Shown here piece after piece: positions 1 to 8,439 of a stretch of 64,000 nucleotides of DNA (position 1 is its first letter; every line of letters begins with the position of its first letter). The position numbers were made by a program, and so were the translations under genes. Under the pieces are notes generated by a model, which was given only the letters and a program-made list of their open reading frames with translations, did no database searches and was not told the origin of the DNA. The DNA is taken from contig LS999827.1 in the NCBI GenBank assembly GCA_900537185.1, positions 67,001-131,000 of the forward strand, written 5' to 3'. This DNA comes from Cytophagales bacterium Alg240-R148. Lineage in GTDB: Bacteria > Bacteroidota > Bacteroidia > Cytophagales > Cyclobacteriaceae.

Positions 1-1573
1 CATCAATTTTACTGTTGCCATAAAATTGAAACGGATCCATGTAGATGTAAATCTCTCCATCAAACTCAGATGCTACATCTTCTATTGTTAAATTGCCATT
101 GATCCGTACTGGGGTTTTTCCCTGTGTAAGGTTTTCAATTTCCAGGTCTTCTGTTTTAATTTTGTTTTCCCCAGTAGATAAAACCTGTTGCAATAAATAT
201 TCTTTATCCTTCTTTTTAACCTTTTTATTTAAATCAAGAAAATAAGATTTATATTCTCCAGAAAAAGCCATCTCCACTTCTCCGTTCATTGACAAATCTT
301 CGTTCAAATCCAACTGCATTTTAATTTTACGGTAGTTTTGATTTGGAGAATTTTTGTTTACTGAACTTAAAACATAGGTATTACCATCTTCTATCATGAC
401 AGGTCTGTCCTGTATCCTTTCCGCAATTTCCTTATAGGCTATAAACTTCTCAGTAGGATCTAAATATATATACTGCCCATCCATTCTCAAGGCACATATC
501 ATATGATTGTCAGCTGCCAATGTTGGCATTGAATAATCATATGCAATTCTTCGGGTGCCTAACCAAACTAGGCGGGCATCATAACCAGCCAAAATGAGCA
601 TTTCTTTAGTTAGGTTGGCCATTCCTTTACAATCACCATACAAGTTTGAATACACTTCTTGACAGGATGCTGGTTTAAAGCCAGCAATACCATCTTCAAA
701 CGCTATATATTTTATATTGTCCTGGACCCAATAAAAAATGCTTTCAATCTTCTCCTGATCTGTCTTTTTACCTTCTATTAATTGTTTTACTATAGGCTCA
801 ATGGTTTCAGTTTCATTGCCAATTTCATCGACCAAATTCTTATACCAATTGTATTGATCCGCAGTAGTTTTAAAAAACTCAGTGTCATTGCCCTTACTAT
901 ACTCTTTTACCAACAACAAAACGTGCGGATAAATGAAAGATGGTCCAGGTTGATTAGATTCAGCCCTGTAGTTCTCTACTTCTTCCAACTTGTAAGTATA
1001 AACTGTATTCTTCCCTTCAATAACTTTGTTGCTCACAATTCCAAAACCATCGAAATTTCGTTCAACAATTTCAACATCAAATGCTTCAGGAATAGTAATC
1101 TTAATTTCCTTTTCTAATGTTTTGAATCTCGAAACAAAATTAATTTTTGTCAGGTATTTTAAGTCTTTATAAGATTTTAAATACTTAACAGAAAACCCTT
1201 CTCCAAAATTATAGAAGTTTCTTACGCCAGCCATTATTTTGAGGTCTGAATGGAATATCCCATCAGTTGAATAATTGTCCTTTATACTTGAATAAAAACC
1301 ACTGAACTTATCAATTGAAGAATTATCATCATAAAAAACTGCATAATGGAATTTATTCCCGCTATTGGTGCACACAACAAACTCTTCAACCGATTCTATG
1401 GCTTGAGGTTTCCCTTTTACGGCTTTAAAAGTCATCTCAACTTTAGACTCAGAAATGACTACTTCTTGATCCGGAAATACCTCGTTGCATGATTTTGCCA
1501 ATTCAACATATTTTTGAGCCTTTGCAAAAGTGATGCTTATTACACAAAGGGCCAACAACTTATACTTTTTCAT
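1..1573 (-). CDS. Secreted transglutaminase-like (DUF3857-type) protein, 5' part
   Basis: The reading frame opens with ATG at 1573 and stays open to the left edge, so the C-terminus is missing (about 524 residues visible). It starts with a short Lys-rich, hydrophobic signal peptide (MKKYKLLALCVI). Around residues 310-375 there is a transglutaminase-like core: a Cys in YGDCKGMA (about residue 314), a His in ADNHMICA (about 356) and an Asp in YLDPTEKF (about 371), the papain-like Cys-His-Asp triad in the usual order. The N-terminal 280 residues match the layout of DUF3857 domains, which precede such cores in Bacteroidota. The family is exported and its substrates are mostly unknown; proteolytic or protein-crosslinking activity is possible. 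Preceded by a well-formed promoter at 1664-1693. It stands alone here on the minus strand. Confidence 0.8.
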   Translation of the reverse strand, partial: MKKYKLLALCVISITFAKAQKYVELAKSCNEVFPDQEVVISESKVEMTFKAVKGKPQAIESVEEFVVCTNSGNKFHYAVFYDDNSSIDKFSGFYSSIKDNYSTDGIFHSDLKIMAGVRNFYNFGEGFSVKYLKSYKDLKYLTKINFVSRFKTLEKEIKITIPEAFDVEIVERNFDGFGIVSNKVIEGKNTVYTYKLEEVENYRAESNQPGPSFIYPHVLLLVKEYSKGNDTEFFKTTADQYNWYKNLVDEIGNETETIEPIVKQLIEGKKTDQEKIESIFYWVQDNIKYIAFEDGIAGFKPASCQEVYSNLYGDCKGMANLTKEMLILAGYDARLVWLGTRRIAYDYSMPTLAADNHMICALRMDGQYIYLDPTEKFIAYKEIAERIQDRPVMIEDGNTYVLSSVNKNSPNQNYRKIKMQLDLNEDLSMNGEVEMAFSGEYKSYFLDLNKKVKKKDKEYLLQQVLSTGENKIKTEDLEIENLTQGKTPVRINGNLTIEDVASEFDGEIYIYMDPFQFYGNSKID

Positions 1574-1967
1574 ATTAAGAATTTGCCAACTAAAGATTAA
1601 AAATCAGGCCAACTTAAAGATTTCGACAAATGAAAAAATCGACAGACCTACTTATAATTGTGGCAAATTTAACACCTTTTAATCATGTTTCAATGATTTT
1701 ATTGTGTTTTTAGAATATGAACGTGAGCTGATATTATAGAATTACCAATAACTAATTAAGAATCAGTGCCATGATAATGTTTCTACACAAAATAAAATAA
1801 GCAAAAACATTGCACCCCCTTTAACTGGTTTGTACCAAGCAGAAGTTTCAATTGAACCTATCATGTCTTCTTCAATTGAGAAAATAAACCAAAACAAAAG
1901 AAATTAATTTCCTATCTTAACTATCAAGAAATCAAGCTTATAATAATAAAGCCAACCAACAACAACA
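1574..1967. other. Intergenic region, 394 bp
   Basis: AT-rich spacer between the divergent transglutaminase-like gene and the MoxR remnant. Apart from the minus-strand promoter at 1664-1693 I see no gene, RNA or clear repeat in it. A weak TTCAATTGA palindrome-like pair (near 1847 and 1871) has no obvious role. Confidence 0.5.
1664..1693 (-). promoter_or_regulatory. Bacteroidota-type -33/-7 promoter of the transglutaminase-like gene
   Basis: On the minus strand a TTG (1693-1691) is followed after exactly 19 bp by TAAATTTG (1671-1664), matching the Bacteroidota consensus TTTG/TAnnTTTG. The start would lie near 1658, giving a leader of about 85 nt before the ATG at 1573. Confidence 0.6.
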
Positions 1968-2276
1968 ATGGGTGACAACTTACAACAAATAAAAACCCTA
2001 GTTACGCGGATCAACGCCTCTATAATTGGGCAAGAAAAAGTAATCGAAAAAATTATGGTGGTTTTTTTGGCCAATGGCAACTTGCTGCTTGAAGGGTTGC
2101 CTGGCTTGGCCAAAACAAGGGCCATTAAAAGTTTATCTCAAGAACTCAAAGCCAGCTTGGCGAGAATTCAATTCACTCCAGACTTGCTTCCATCCGATAT
2201 CACCGGTACGGAAATATACCAACCCGAATTAGCGAACTCTTTTGTATTTAAGAAAGGACCCATATTTGCCAATTTG
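1968..2276 (+). pseudogene. MoxR-type AAA ATPase, N-terminal fragment
   Basis: The first 103 codons encode the start of a MoxR-family AAA+ ATPase: an N-terminal helix region, IGQEKVIEKIMV, and a Walker A motif GLPGLAKTRA with the Ala-Lys-Thr typical of MoxR, then the conserved stretch ending KKGPIFANL. In intact relatives this runs straight into the Walker B region (a LADEINRAP-like motif) and on to about 320 residues. Here homology stops at the Leu codon 2274-2276 and the frame runs into unrelated sequence, ending at 2315. Walker B, sensor residues and the lid are all absent, so it cannot be an active ATPase. MoxR proteins normally act as chaperones beside DUF58 and VWA-domain genes; none of those is present here. 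Confidence 0.8.
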
Positions 2277-2527
2277 AAATCGTTTTATTGGAAGATATTG
2301 GTACTTCTAGTTTAATGAAAGCTGGACTTGCTAAATTTGATGAACGCTTTCACGACCACCAGGTGAGTCAAGTAATTCAGACCAATCAAGCTACAATTGA
2401 ATTCAAAGAAAAACACTTGCTCCAGTTAGATGGTGAAGTAATTGGAACCATGGACCGCATAGATGCCAACATGCTGAAAGGAGCCATTTATTTGTTATCT
2501 ACACAAGACAATCCTTATATTTTATAA
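2273..2527 (+). pseudogene. Diacylglycerol/lipid kinase family, C-terminal fragment
   Basis: In a frame different from the MoxR remnant, from about 2273, the sequence reads FEIVLLEDIG... and continues about 80 residues to a stop at 2525-2527. The features fit the C-terminal lobe of YegS/DgkB-type lipid kinases: an (DG)xFEIVLL strand, and LLQLDGEVIGT, matching the conserved 'Q-x-DGE' strand of this fold, then a closing strand. The N-terminal catalytic domain with its GGDGT motif is absent. No plausible start precedes it except a TTG at 2288. It abuts the MoxR fragment with a shared TTTG at 2273-2276, so I read both as the two ends of a deletion or rearrangement. The family call is made from motif resemblance alone. 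Confidence 0.65.
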
Positions 2528-2593
2528 TAGGGAAATTGCCCATAGGATAGTACAATGTTGGAACAACATACAAGGCAATAAACAAATATTCCA

Positions 2594-2601
2594 TACATTT
2601 G
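2594..2601 (+). promoter_or_regulatory. Candidate -7 element (TACATTTG)
   Basis: TACATTTG matches the Bacteroidota -7 consensus TAnnTTTG and lies 18 bp before the ATG at 2620. No TTTG is found 19-21 bp upstream, so only half of the promoter is recognisable. Confidence 0.4.
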
Positions 2602-2619
2602 CCTCCTAATTTAAAACAC

Positions 2620-3141
2620 ATGATCACAATAATAGCGGGCACCAATAGGCCCAATGCAGTATCTCTAGAAATAGCCAAACTCTATAGCCAAATACTGAAC
2701 AACAGAAAGGTCAACAATCAAATAGTGGACCTTGGTAAGCTTCCAAATGACTTCACTGCTTCTGCACTTTACGAAAATGCAGGTAAAAACGATGGTTTTA
2801 ATCTTTTAAGAAACAGCATGGCAGCTTCCGATAAATTTGTATTTGTAGTTCCTGAATACAATGGTTCCTTCCCTGGTGTGTTAAAAGCTTTTATTGATGG
2901 GCTTCAATTCCCCGATACTTTTAAAAACAAAAAAGCAGCCTTGGTTGGATTAAGCGCTGGAATTCAAGGAGCTGGGATTGCCCTGAGCCATATGACCGAC
3001 ATACTTAATTACTGTGGCACCCATGTATTGGCCGTAAAACCAAAATTAATGACCATCGGCAACCACTTAAAGGATGGTGTGTTAAGTGACCTGTACCAGC
3101 AGCTATTAGAAGAACAAGCGGAGGCATTTATAGCGTTTTAA
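2620..3141 (+). CDS. NADPH-dependent FMN reductase family protein
   Basis: A 173-residue flavodoxin-like protein. The N-terminus ITIIAGTNRPN is the phosphate-binding loop for FMN in the NADPH-dependent FMN reductase family (ArsH/ChrR/azoreductase group). VVPEYNGSFPGVLKAF (about residues 80-95) is the family signature, with the Tyr-Asn that contacts the isoalloxazine ring. These soluble enzymes reduce flavins, quinones, chromate or azo compounds with NAD(P)H; the physiological substrate cannot be told here. I chose the ATG at 2620 rather than a TTG seven codons upstream, because the family begins right at the first beta strand and a -7 element overlaps the upstream option. It is convergent with ftsZ. 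Confidence 0.85.
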   Translation: MITIIAGTNRPNAVSLEIAKLYSQILNNRKVNNQIVDLGKLPNDFTASALYENAGKNDGFNLLRNSMAASDKFVFVVPEYNGSFPGVLKAFIDGLQFPDTFKNKKAALVGLSAGIQGAGIALSHMTDILNYCGTHVLAVKPKLMTIGNHLKDGVLSDLYQQLLEEQAEAFIAF

Positions 3142-3145
3142 AAAT

Positions 3146-3164
3146 AACTTTATACAATAAAGTT
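3146..3164. repeat. 8-bp inverted repeat with 3-nt loop
   Basis: AACTTTAT-ACA-ATAAAGTT is a perfect inverted repeat four bases after the stop of the FMN reductase gene. It may act as a weak 3'-end hairpin for that gene, although no T-tract follows on the plus strand. Confidence 0.45.
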
Positions 3165-3264
3165 GCGTAAAAAATAAAAAAGAGATTGGCCTCCTCCCCT
3201 TGATAGCCATAGAATGAAAACCAACAACCACTTTGATTTTTCTTTCCGGGAAGGCGCCAATCTC
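3165..3264 (-). terminator. Long-looped intrinsic terminator after ftsZ
   Basis: A 9-bp perfect inverted repeat, GAGATTGGC (3182-3190) and GCCAATCTC (3256-3264), is extended inward by an imperfect CT-rich/GA-rich pairing. Read on the minus strand, the distal arm is followed at once by TTTTTTATTTTTT (3181-3169). This fits a rho-independent terminator ending the dcw operon about 60 nt past the ftsZ stop. The loop is unusually long (about 65 nt before inner pairing). Confidence 0.6.
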
Positions 3265-3322
3265 AACTTTTACACAGCCTGATAGAATCAGATTTATTTT
3301 TACAGGAATCTCCTGCCTGTTT

Positions 3323-4921
3323 TTAGTCTACATTGTCATGCAAAAACTTATTGTTGCCTAGAATCTGATTGTCGTCGTTCAGATTGTACCTAGAAACTTG
3401 TGTTTCTGACGAATGTGGGACATTTTTTAACTTCACCGATTTTCTTTGAAAAGCAGGGACATCCAACCTTTCTTTGAACTGATCCGGGCTCAATTGCGAC
3501 TGTTCGTTGCCATTTAACCTTTCAATCCTGGCTTGCGCTTGGCGCTCCATTCTTTCTTTGGCGTTTGAAAACCGCACCATGCCTTCGTTGTCGATTTCTT
3601 GTTCTTGCTCCGAATTGTTTACAAATTCAAACTCATTGGCAAGAGCAGAAAACAAAGGCTCTTCCTCTTGTTCTTCCTCTTGTTTTGGTCGATCGTCTTT
3701 GGGGTCGTCGTTGTTTACAAATTCAAAACCCAAGTTTTCTATGGTGAATGGAGGATCCATTGCTGGCTCTGCTTCCACATGCTCTTCTTGGTCTTGTTCT
3801 GAATCCTGTTGTTCCTTAGTTCCTTCTTCAAACAGTTCAATCTGTTTGTTAGATTCCAAATCTATAATCGTTTTGACGGGCGCAGGCTCGACATCACCTA
3901 AGGTAGTATCTGCTTGGGAAGTATGCTCCACGTCAGAAACATTTCTCTTGCCATCAAAACCTGTTGCAATAACTGTCACTCTAATGCTTTCTCCTAATTC
4001 ACTGTCCACACCGTGACCGAAAATTACCTCTGCAGAATCACCAGCTTCGTCCTGAATATAATCCGTAATCTCCGCCAATTCATCCATTTGAAGTTCAGCT
4101 TGTTCTCCAGAAACAATGCTCAACAATATATTTTCAGCTCCAGTAATGTCTCTATTGTCCAATAATGGAGAGGCCAAAGCTTCTTCAGCAGCACGCTGTG
4201 CTCTGTTTTCACCCTTGGTTTCTGCACTTCCCATTACGGCAGCTCCGGCGTCTTTCATTACCGTGCGCACATCCTGGAAATCGACATTTACATACCCCGA
4301 TACGGTTATTATTTCTGCAATTCCTTTGGCTGCAGTTGTTAAAACATTGTCTGCTTGGGCAAATGCCGTGCCTATAGACAAGTTGCCATAAATCTCCCGC
4401 AACTTATCATTTAGTATCACCAATACTGTATCACAGTTGTCTTTTAGCGCGCCAATACCAGTGGTGGCATGGGTTTTCTTTTTCCTGCCTTCAAAAACGA
4501 ATGGAAGGGTTACGATGCCTACCGTTAAAATGTCCATTTCTCGTGCAACCTGTGCAATCACTGGTGCCGCTCCTGTTCCTGTTCCACCACCCATTCCGGC
4601 GGTTACAAACAACATCTTGGTATCTGCACCAAGCATTTCTCTTATTTCTTCTTTGCTTTCAATGGCAGCATCTCGGCCTACTTCAGGGTTGGCTCCTGCT
4701 CCTAAACCTTCTGTAAGGTTAACCCCTAGCTGTAATTTGTTAGGTACCGGGCTCATTTTTAATGCTTGCACATCTGTGTTACAAACAACAAAATCAACAT
4801 CTTTGATTCCTTGGTTGTACATGAAGTTAACGGCATTGCTACCGCCTCCACCTACACCTACTACTTTTATTAATGACCTCTTTTGTTTCGGAAGGTCAAA
4901 TTGAAAACTATTATCGTTCAT
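3323..4921 (-). CDS. ftsZ: Cell division protein FtsZ
   Basis: Tubulin-like GTPase that polymerises into the cytokinetic Z-ring at midcell. The GTP-binding signature GGGTGTG is at residues 111-117, VGVGGGGSNAV at 21-31, and the catalytic T7 loop NVDFQDVRT at 212-220. At 532 residues it is longer than the E. coli protein (383). The excess is a disordered linker of roughly residues 340-510, very rich in Glu, Asp and Gln, followed by a conserved-looking C-terminal tail, NNKFLHDNVD, which presumably docks partners such as FtsA. This long acidic linker is usual in Bacteroidota. It is the last gene of the dcw cluster, 27 bp after ftsA, and is followed by a terminator at 3165-3264. Confidence 0.98.
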   Translation of the reverse strand: MNDNSFQFDLPKQKRSLIKVVGVGGGGSNAVNFMYNQGIKDVDFVVCNTDVQALKMSPVPNKLQLGVNLTEGLGAGANPEVGRDAAIESKEEIREMLGADTKMLFVTAGMGGGTGTGAAPVIAQVAREMDILTVGIVTLPFVFEGRKKKTHATTGIGALKDNCDTVLVILNDKLREIYGNLSIGTAFAQADNVLTTAAKGIAEIITVSGYVNVDFQDVRTVMKDAGAAVMGSAETKGENRAQRAAEEALASPLLDNRDITGAENILLSIVSGEQAELQMDELAEITDYIQDEAGDSAEVIFGHGVDSELGESIRVTVIATGFDGKRNVSDVEHTSQADTTLGDVEPAPVKTIIDLESNKQIELFEEGTKEQQDSEQDQEEHVEAEPAMDPPFTIENLGFEFVNNDDPKDDRPKQEEEQEEEPLFSALANEFEFVNNSEQEQEIDNEGMVRFSNAKERMERQAQARIERLNGNEQSQLSPDQFKERLDVPAFQRKSVKLKNVPHSSETQVSRYNLNDDNQILGNNKFLHDNVD

Positions 4922-4948
4922 GGCTATATCTAATTAGTGGTTGTGTAA

Positions 4949-6259
4949 TTAATATTTAGTATTGGATCCAAAATCATCGATAAGCAGTCCTTTTGTCTTA
5001 TTGAGGATTTTATTAAAGAAGTCTGAACTCTTTCCTTCTTTTTTCCTGTCATCGTCTCTTCTAATTGAAGTTACTTCCAGGCGTCTGTTTTCTCTTTCAT
5101 CCAAGGCTCTGAACCCAGAAAGCACCAAACCAACCGTAGTTGCAAACATCGGGCTCTTAACCGCTTCTAGCTTGCTCTTTCCTAAATGTTCGTTCGGATA
5201 ACCAATTCTTGTGTCCATTCCTGACATATATTCTACCAATTGTTGGAGGCAATTTAATTGAGAGCCACCACCTGTAATGACAATGCCTCCTGCCAACCGA
5301 TTGCCATAACCGGCAGTTATGATTTCGGTATGCACCATCTCTACAATCTCTTCCATCCTAGCCTCTATAATATGGGCGAGATTTTTAATAGAAATTTCTT
5401 TTGGCGATCGATTTCTAAGTCCAGGAATCGAAACTATTTCATTTTCACTGGCCTCTTCACCGATGGCCTTACCAAATTTAGTTTTCAGCAACTCAGCTTG
5501 GTGCTGCATTACCATACACCCTTGTTTGATATCGCTGGTGATAATGTTACCACCAAATGGAATAACCGCCGTATGGCGAATTATATTTTCGTGGAAAATA
5601 GCAATATCCGTTGTACCGCCGCCTATGTCAATAAGGCATACACCTGCTTCTTTTTCTTCTTCGCTCAACACAGACAAACTAGACGCCAATGGTTCTAGAA
5701 TGAGGTTTTCAATCTCCAAACCTGCCCTTCGAACACATTTGTTAATGTTGTTGATGGCATTGGTTTGCGCCGTAATAATATGGAAATCCGCTTCCAATTT
5801 TACACCGCTCATACCGACAGGGTCTTTGATCCCCTCTTCGTAATCTACTGTGTAATCTTGTGGCATAACATGTATGATTTCACTCCCAGGTGGGATGACA
5901 ATTCTATACATGTCGTTGGTCAACCTGTTCACGTCTTCTACCGTAATTTCATCATCGCGAGTAGTTCTGGTGATGCTACCATGGTGTACAGAGCTTTTAA
6001 TGTGTTGTCCAGCAATACCAACATTGACCACTTTTATGTCAATTCCAGATTGGTCTTCTGCTTCTTTAATAGCTTTTTCAATGGCATGCACGGTTTTATC
6101 GATATTGGTTACAATGCCGCGAATCACTCCATCCGATTCTGCCTTGCCCATACCAAGAATTTCCAGCTTGCCAAAGCTGTTTTTTCGTCCGACTATGGCA
6201 CAAATTTTAGTTGTCCCAATATCAAGTCCGACTACAATTTTGTCGTTTTCTATGGCCAT
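4949..6259 (-). CDS. ftsA: Cell division protein FtsA
   Basis: Actin-like ATPase of 436 residues that tethers FtsZ to the membrane and recruits later divisome proteins. The phosphate 1 loop VGLDIGTTKICAIVG lies near residues 10-24, phosphate 2 LIDIGGGTTDIAIF near 208-221, and the adenosine motif GGIVITGGGSQL near 324-335. The 1C domain typical of FtsA lies between the first two. The C-terminal end (FFNKILNKTKGLLIDDF) is a basic amphipathic segment that would serve as membrane-targeting helix. It sits between ftsQ (42 bp upstream) and ftsZ (27 bp downstream), as in most bacteria. Confidence 0.97.
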   Translation of the reverse strand: MAIENDKIVVGLDIGTTKICAIVGRKNSFGKLEILGMGKAESDGVIRGIVTNIDKTVHAIEKAIKEAEDQSGIDIKVVNVGIAGQHIKSSVHHGSITRTTRDDEITVEDVNRLTNDMYRIVIPPGSEIIHVMPQDYTVDYEEGIKDPVGMSGVKLEADFHIITAQTNAINNINKCVRRAGLEIENLILEPLASSLSVLSEEEKEAGVCLIDIGGGTTDIAIFHENIIRHTAVIPFGGNIITSDIKQGCMVMQHQAELLKTKFGKAIGEEASENEIVSIPGLRNRSPKEISIKNLAHIIEARMEEIVEMVHTEIITAGYGNRLAGGIVITGGGSQLNCLQQLVEYMSGMDTRIGYPNEHLGKSKLEAVKSPMFATTVGLVLSGFRALDERENRRLEVTSIRRDDDRKKEGKSSDFFNKILNKTKGLLIDDFGSNTKY

Positions 6260-6301
6260 ATGTTTTAATTTTTGTGGTTGTATGTTTTAATATTTTATTG
6301 T

Positions 6302-7051
6302 CTACTTTGCTACTACCTGTCCTTTAAACGCTACGTTTATCTCGACGTATTTATTCCAAGATCTCGGCAGAATTTTATCATAGAAAATCCGTACTTTTTT
6401 TAATTTATCACGGAAGTCCTCTGCTGTACCAAACACAATCTTTTGTTTGGTCACTTGTGGGTAAATTTCTATTTCACCCTTGCCACTGATATGCAGCTGC
6501 GCCACTTGTGCACGCCAAAAATCGTCGTGGTGTATAAAATCCAACAGTGCATAAAGTGTTGGGTTAAATGTCTTTAAATCTTCTTTGCTTTCCAGCAATA
6601 GCTTTGAATACCCACCACTGATGAGCATTACACGGGCCGTATACTTGGAAGAAGTAGGCAATACATGACCGTCTTCAGCAATGTAGGCATCGGGAGCATT
6701 GGATCGGATCATCCTGGCCATAGGCCTTCTCAAAGTCACATTGGCTACCAAGTTTCCTTTAAGGTCTGCAAACAGTTCTGCTTCTTTCACAAAGCGTTCG
6801 TTGGTCAGTTTGTTTTCCAATTCATTCAATTCTGGTCTCGATATGGTTCCCCCTTCTACCAAAACTTCTTGGTCCTCAATAATTCTTTCTACATCCAATT
6901 GGTCCAAAAAGAAATTATCCGCCTGGTTGTTGAAATTGATGATCAATGCTTTGGCTTCAACTTTCTCATGGTTGATTTCAGTAAATGCTACAATACTTGC
7001 AAAAACAAGCATCGAAATAATTACACCCTTTATGTTGGCTATTTTTTTCAT
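6302..7051 (-). CDS. ftsQ: Cell division protein FtsQ (DivIB-like)
   Basis: Single-pass membrane protein of 249 residues; its outer domain links FtsB/FtsL with the rest of the divisome. One N-terminal membrane segment (about residues 8-24, GVIISMLVFASIVAF) is followed by a POTRA-like region and the FtsQ beta domain with the conserved NVTLRRPMARM stretch. Sequence conservation in this family is low, so the call rests mainly on topology, the POTRA-like features and position between murC and ftsA. It overlaps murC by 4 bp (ATGA-type coupling). Confidence 0.88.
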   Translation of the reverse strand: MKKIANIKGVIISMLVFASIVAFTEINHEKVEAKALIINFNNQADNFFLDQLDVERIIEDQEVLVEGGTISRPELNELENKLTNERFVKEAELFADLKGNLVANVTLRRPMARMIRSNAPDAYIAEDGHVLPTSSKYTARVMLISGGYSKLLLESKEDLKTFNPTLYALLDFIHHDDFWRAQVAQLHISGKGEIEIYPQVTKQKIVFGTAEDFRDKLKKVRIFYDKILPRSWNKYVEINVAFKGQVVAK

Positions 7052-8439
7052 GGCTTCTTTTCTAATGTTTCTTTTATGGGTTCCACCATTCTATCAATAT
7101 CTCCAGCCCCTACAGTCGCCAACACTTCCAACTGCTTCTTCGATAGGGTTTCTAACAAGTCAAATCGTTTGACCAATTGTTTGTCGCAACGAATACCGTC
7201 CATCAACATTGCAGAGGTAACACCCGGTATGGCCGCCTCTCTAGCTGGATAAATATCCATTAAAAGTACTTCGTCTGCCAAACTCAAAGCTTCAGAAAAT
7301 CCTTTGGCAAAATCTCTCGTCCTTGAAAACAAATGGGGTTGGAATACCAAGGTGATTTTTCTTCCTTTATGCAACAACCGAAGCGATTGTACCAGTGCTT
7401 CTATTTCGGTTGGATGGTGGGCGTAATCGTCTATAAAGACAAGTCCATCCCGCTCGTAGACCAATTCAAAACGCCGCACTACTCCTTTGAATCTGGCAAT
7501 CGATTTTTTAATGGCTTCGGTGTCCAAATCCAATTTTAAAACCGCTTCTATGGCAGCCGTACAATTTAATACATTGTGGTAGCCCGGCATTGGCAGTTTT
7601 ATTTCTTCCATATTTTTGTCGCCGTAGAAATCAAAAACAAAAGTCCCTGCATCTGCCTTAGGGTCAGAGCAAGCAATACCAACCGCTCCTTTGGATTTAA
7701 ACCCATAGGTTGCTACCTCAAAAGGACCTTGGATATTGAGTTCCTTTTGCGCCGATTCATGGATTATTAACTTCCCATTGTTGGATAATTTAGAAGCAAA
7801 CTCTTTAAACGAACTTTGTAACGCATCTGGAGCTCCATATACATCTAAGTGGTCCGCATCAGCGGAAGTTATAATGGCTATATCCGGCTGCAAGGTTAAA
7901 AAAGACCGATCAAATTCATCTGCCTCTACCACCACCACCGGTTTTTCACCCTCTTTTATGTTGTGGATGAAATTCGTTTTATAATTGGCTGGAATCCCAC
8001 CCAAAAAGGCCATTACACTTTTTCCTTGTTCCATCAACATATGGGCCACCATACAAGAAGTTGTGGTTTTCCCATGTGTTCCTGCCACCGCAATGGTAAA
8101 GTAGTTCTCGGTTATAATGCCCAAGGCTTTGGACCGTTTCACCACTTCATACCCATTTATTTTCAGGAAGTTATATTCTATATGATCCGCTGGAATGGCA
8201 GGGGTATAAATAACCAAGGTACCATCCACTTTTTCTTTTATTTTCGGTGGAATGTGCTCAATACTATCTTCATAGTGTACTTTTATGCCCTCTTCTTCCA
8301 ACAAATGTGTTAAAGGAGAAGGGGTTTTGTCGTATCCATATACATTTACCCCATGCCAGTTGAACCACCTGGCCAAGGCGCTCATACCAATCCCTCCAAT
8401 TCCGATAAAATAGGCAGTATGTATATTTTTTAATTCCAT
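7048..8439 (-). CDS. murC: UDP-N-acetylmuramate--L-alanine ligase MurC
   Basis: Cytoplasmic ATP-dependent ligase adding L-Ala to UDP-MurNAc, the first amino acid of the peptidoglycan stem. The Mur ligase P-loop AGTHGKTTTSCMV lies near residues 119-131, the N-terminal UDP-binding GIGGIGMSALARW near 14-26, and the C-terminal domain has DDYAHHPTEIEA, the family motif in which His and Asp contact nucleotide. Its 463 residues are normal for MurC. The start overlaps the murG stop by 1 bp and its end overlaps the ftsQ start by 4 bp, indicating translational coupling. Confidence 0.97.
   Translation of the reverse strand: MELKNIHTAYFIGIGGIGMSALARWFNWHGVNVYGYDKTPSPLTHLLEEEGIKVHYEDSIEHIPPKIKEKVDGTLVIYTPAIPADHIEYNFLKINGYEVVKRSKALGIITENYFTIAVAGTHGKTTTSCMVAHMLMEQGKSVMAFLGGIPANYKTNFIHNIKEGEKPVVVVEADEFDRSFLTLQPDIAIITSADADHLDVYGAPDALQSSFKEFASKLSNNGKLIIHESAQKELNIQGPFEVATYGFKSKGAVGIACSDPKADAGTFVFDFYGDKNMEEIKLPMPGYHNVLNCTAAIEAVLKLDLDTEAIKKSIARFKGVVRRFELVYERDGLVFIDDYAHHPTEIEALVQSLRLLHKGRKITLVFQPHLFSRTRDFAKGFSEALSLADEVLLMDIYPAREAAIPGVTSAMLMDGIRCDKQLVKRFDLLETLSKKQLEVLATVGAGDIDRMVEPIKETLEKKP

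Noticed and set aside
1968-2527. A simple frameshift inside one moxR gene
   Set aside because: After the junction neither frame continues with MoxR Walker B or sensor motifs; the downstream frame looks like another family, so a single sequencing frameshift does not explain it.
3507-4904. Long open frames on the plus strand antisense to ftsZ (3507-4016, 4437-4904)
   Set aside because: They are shadows of ftsZ codon structure: no start context, no recognisable motif, and they oppose a highly conserved gene.
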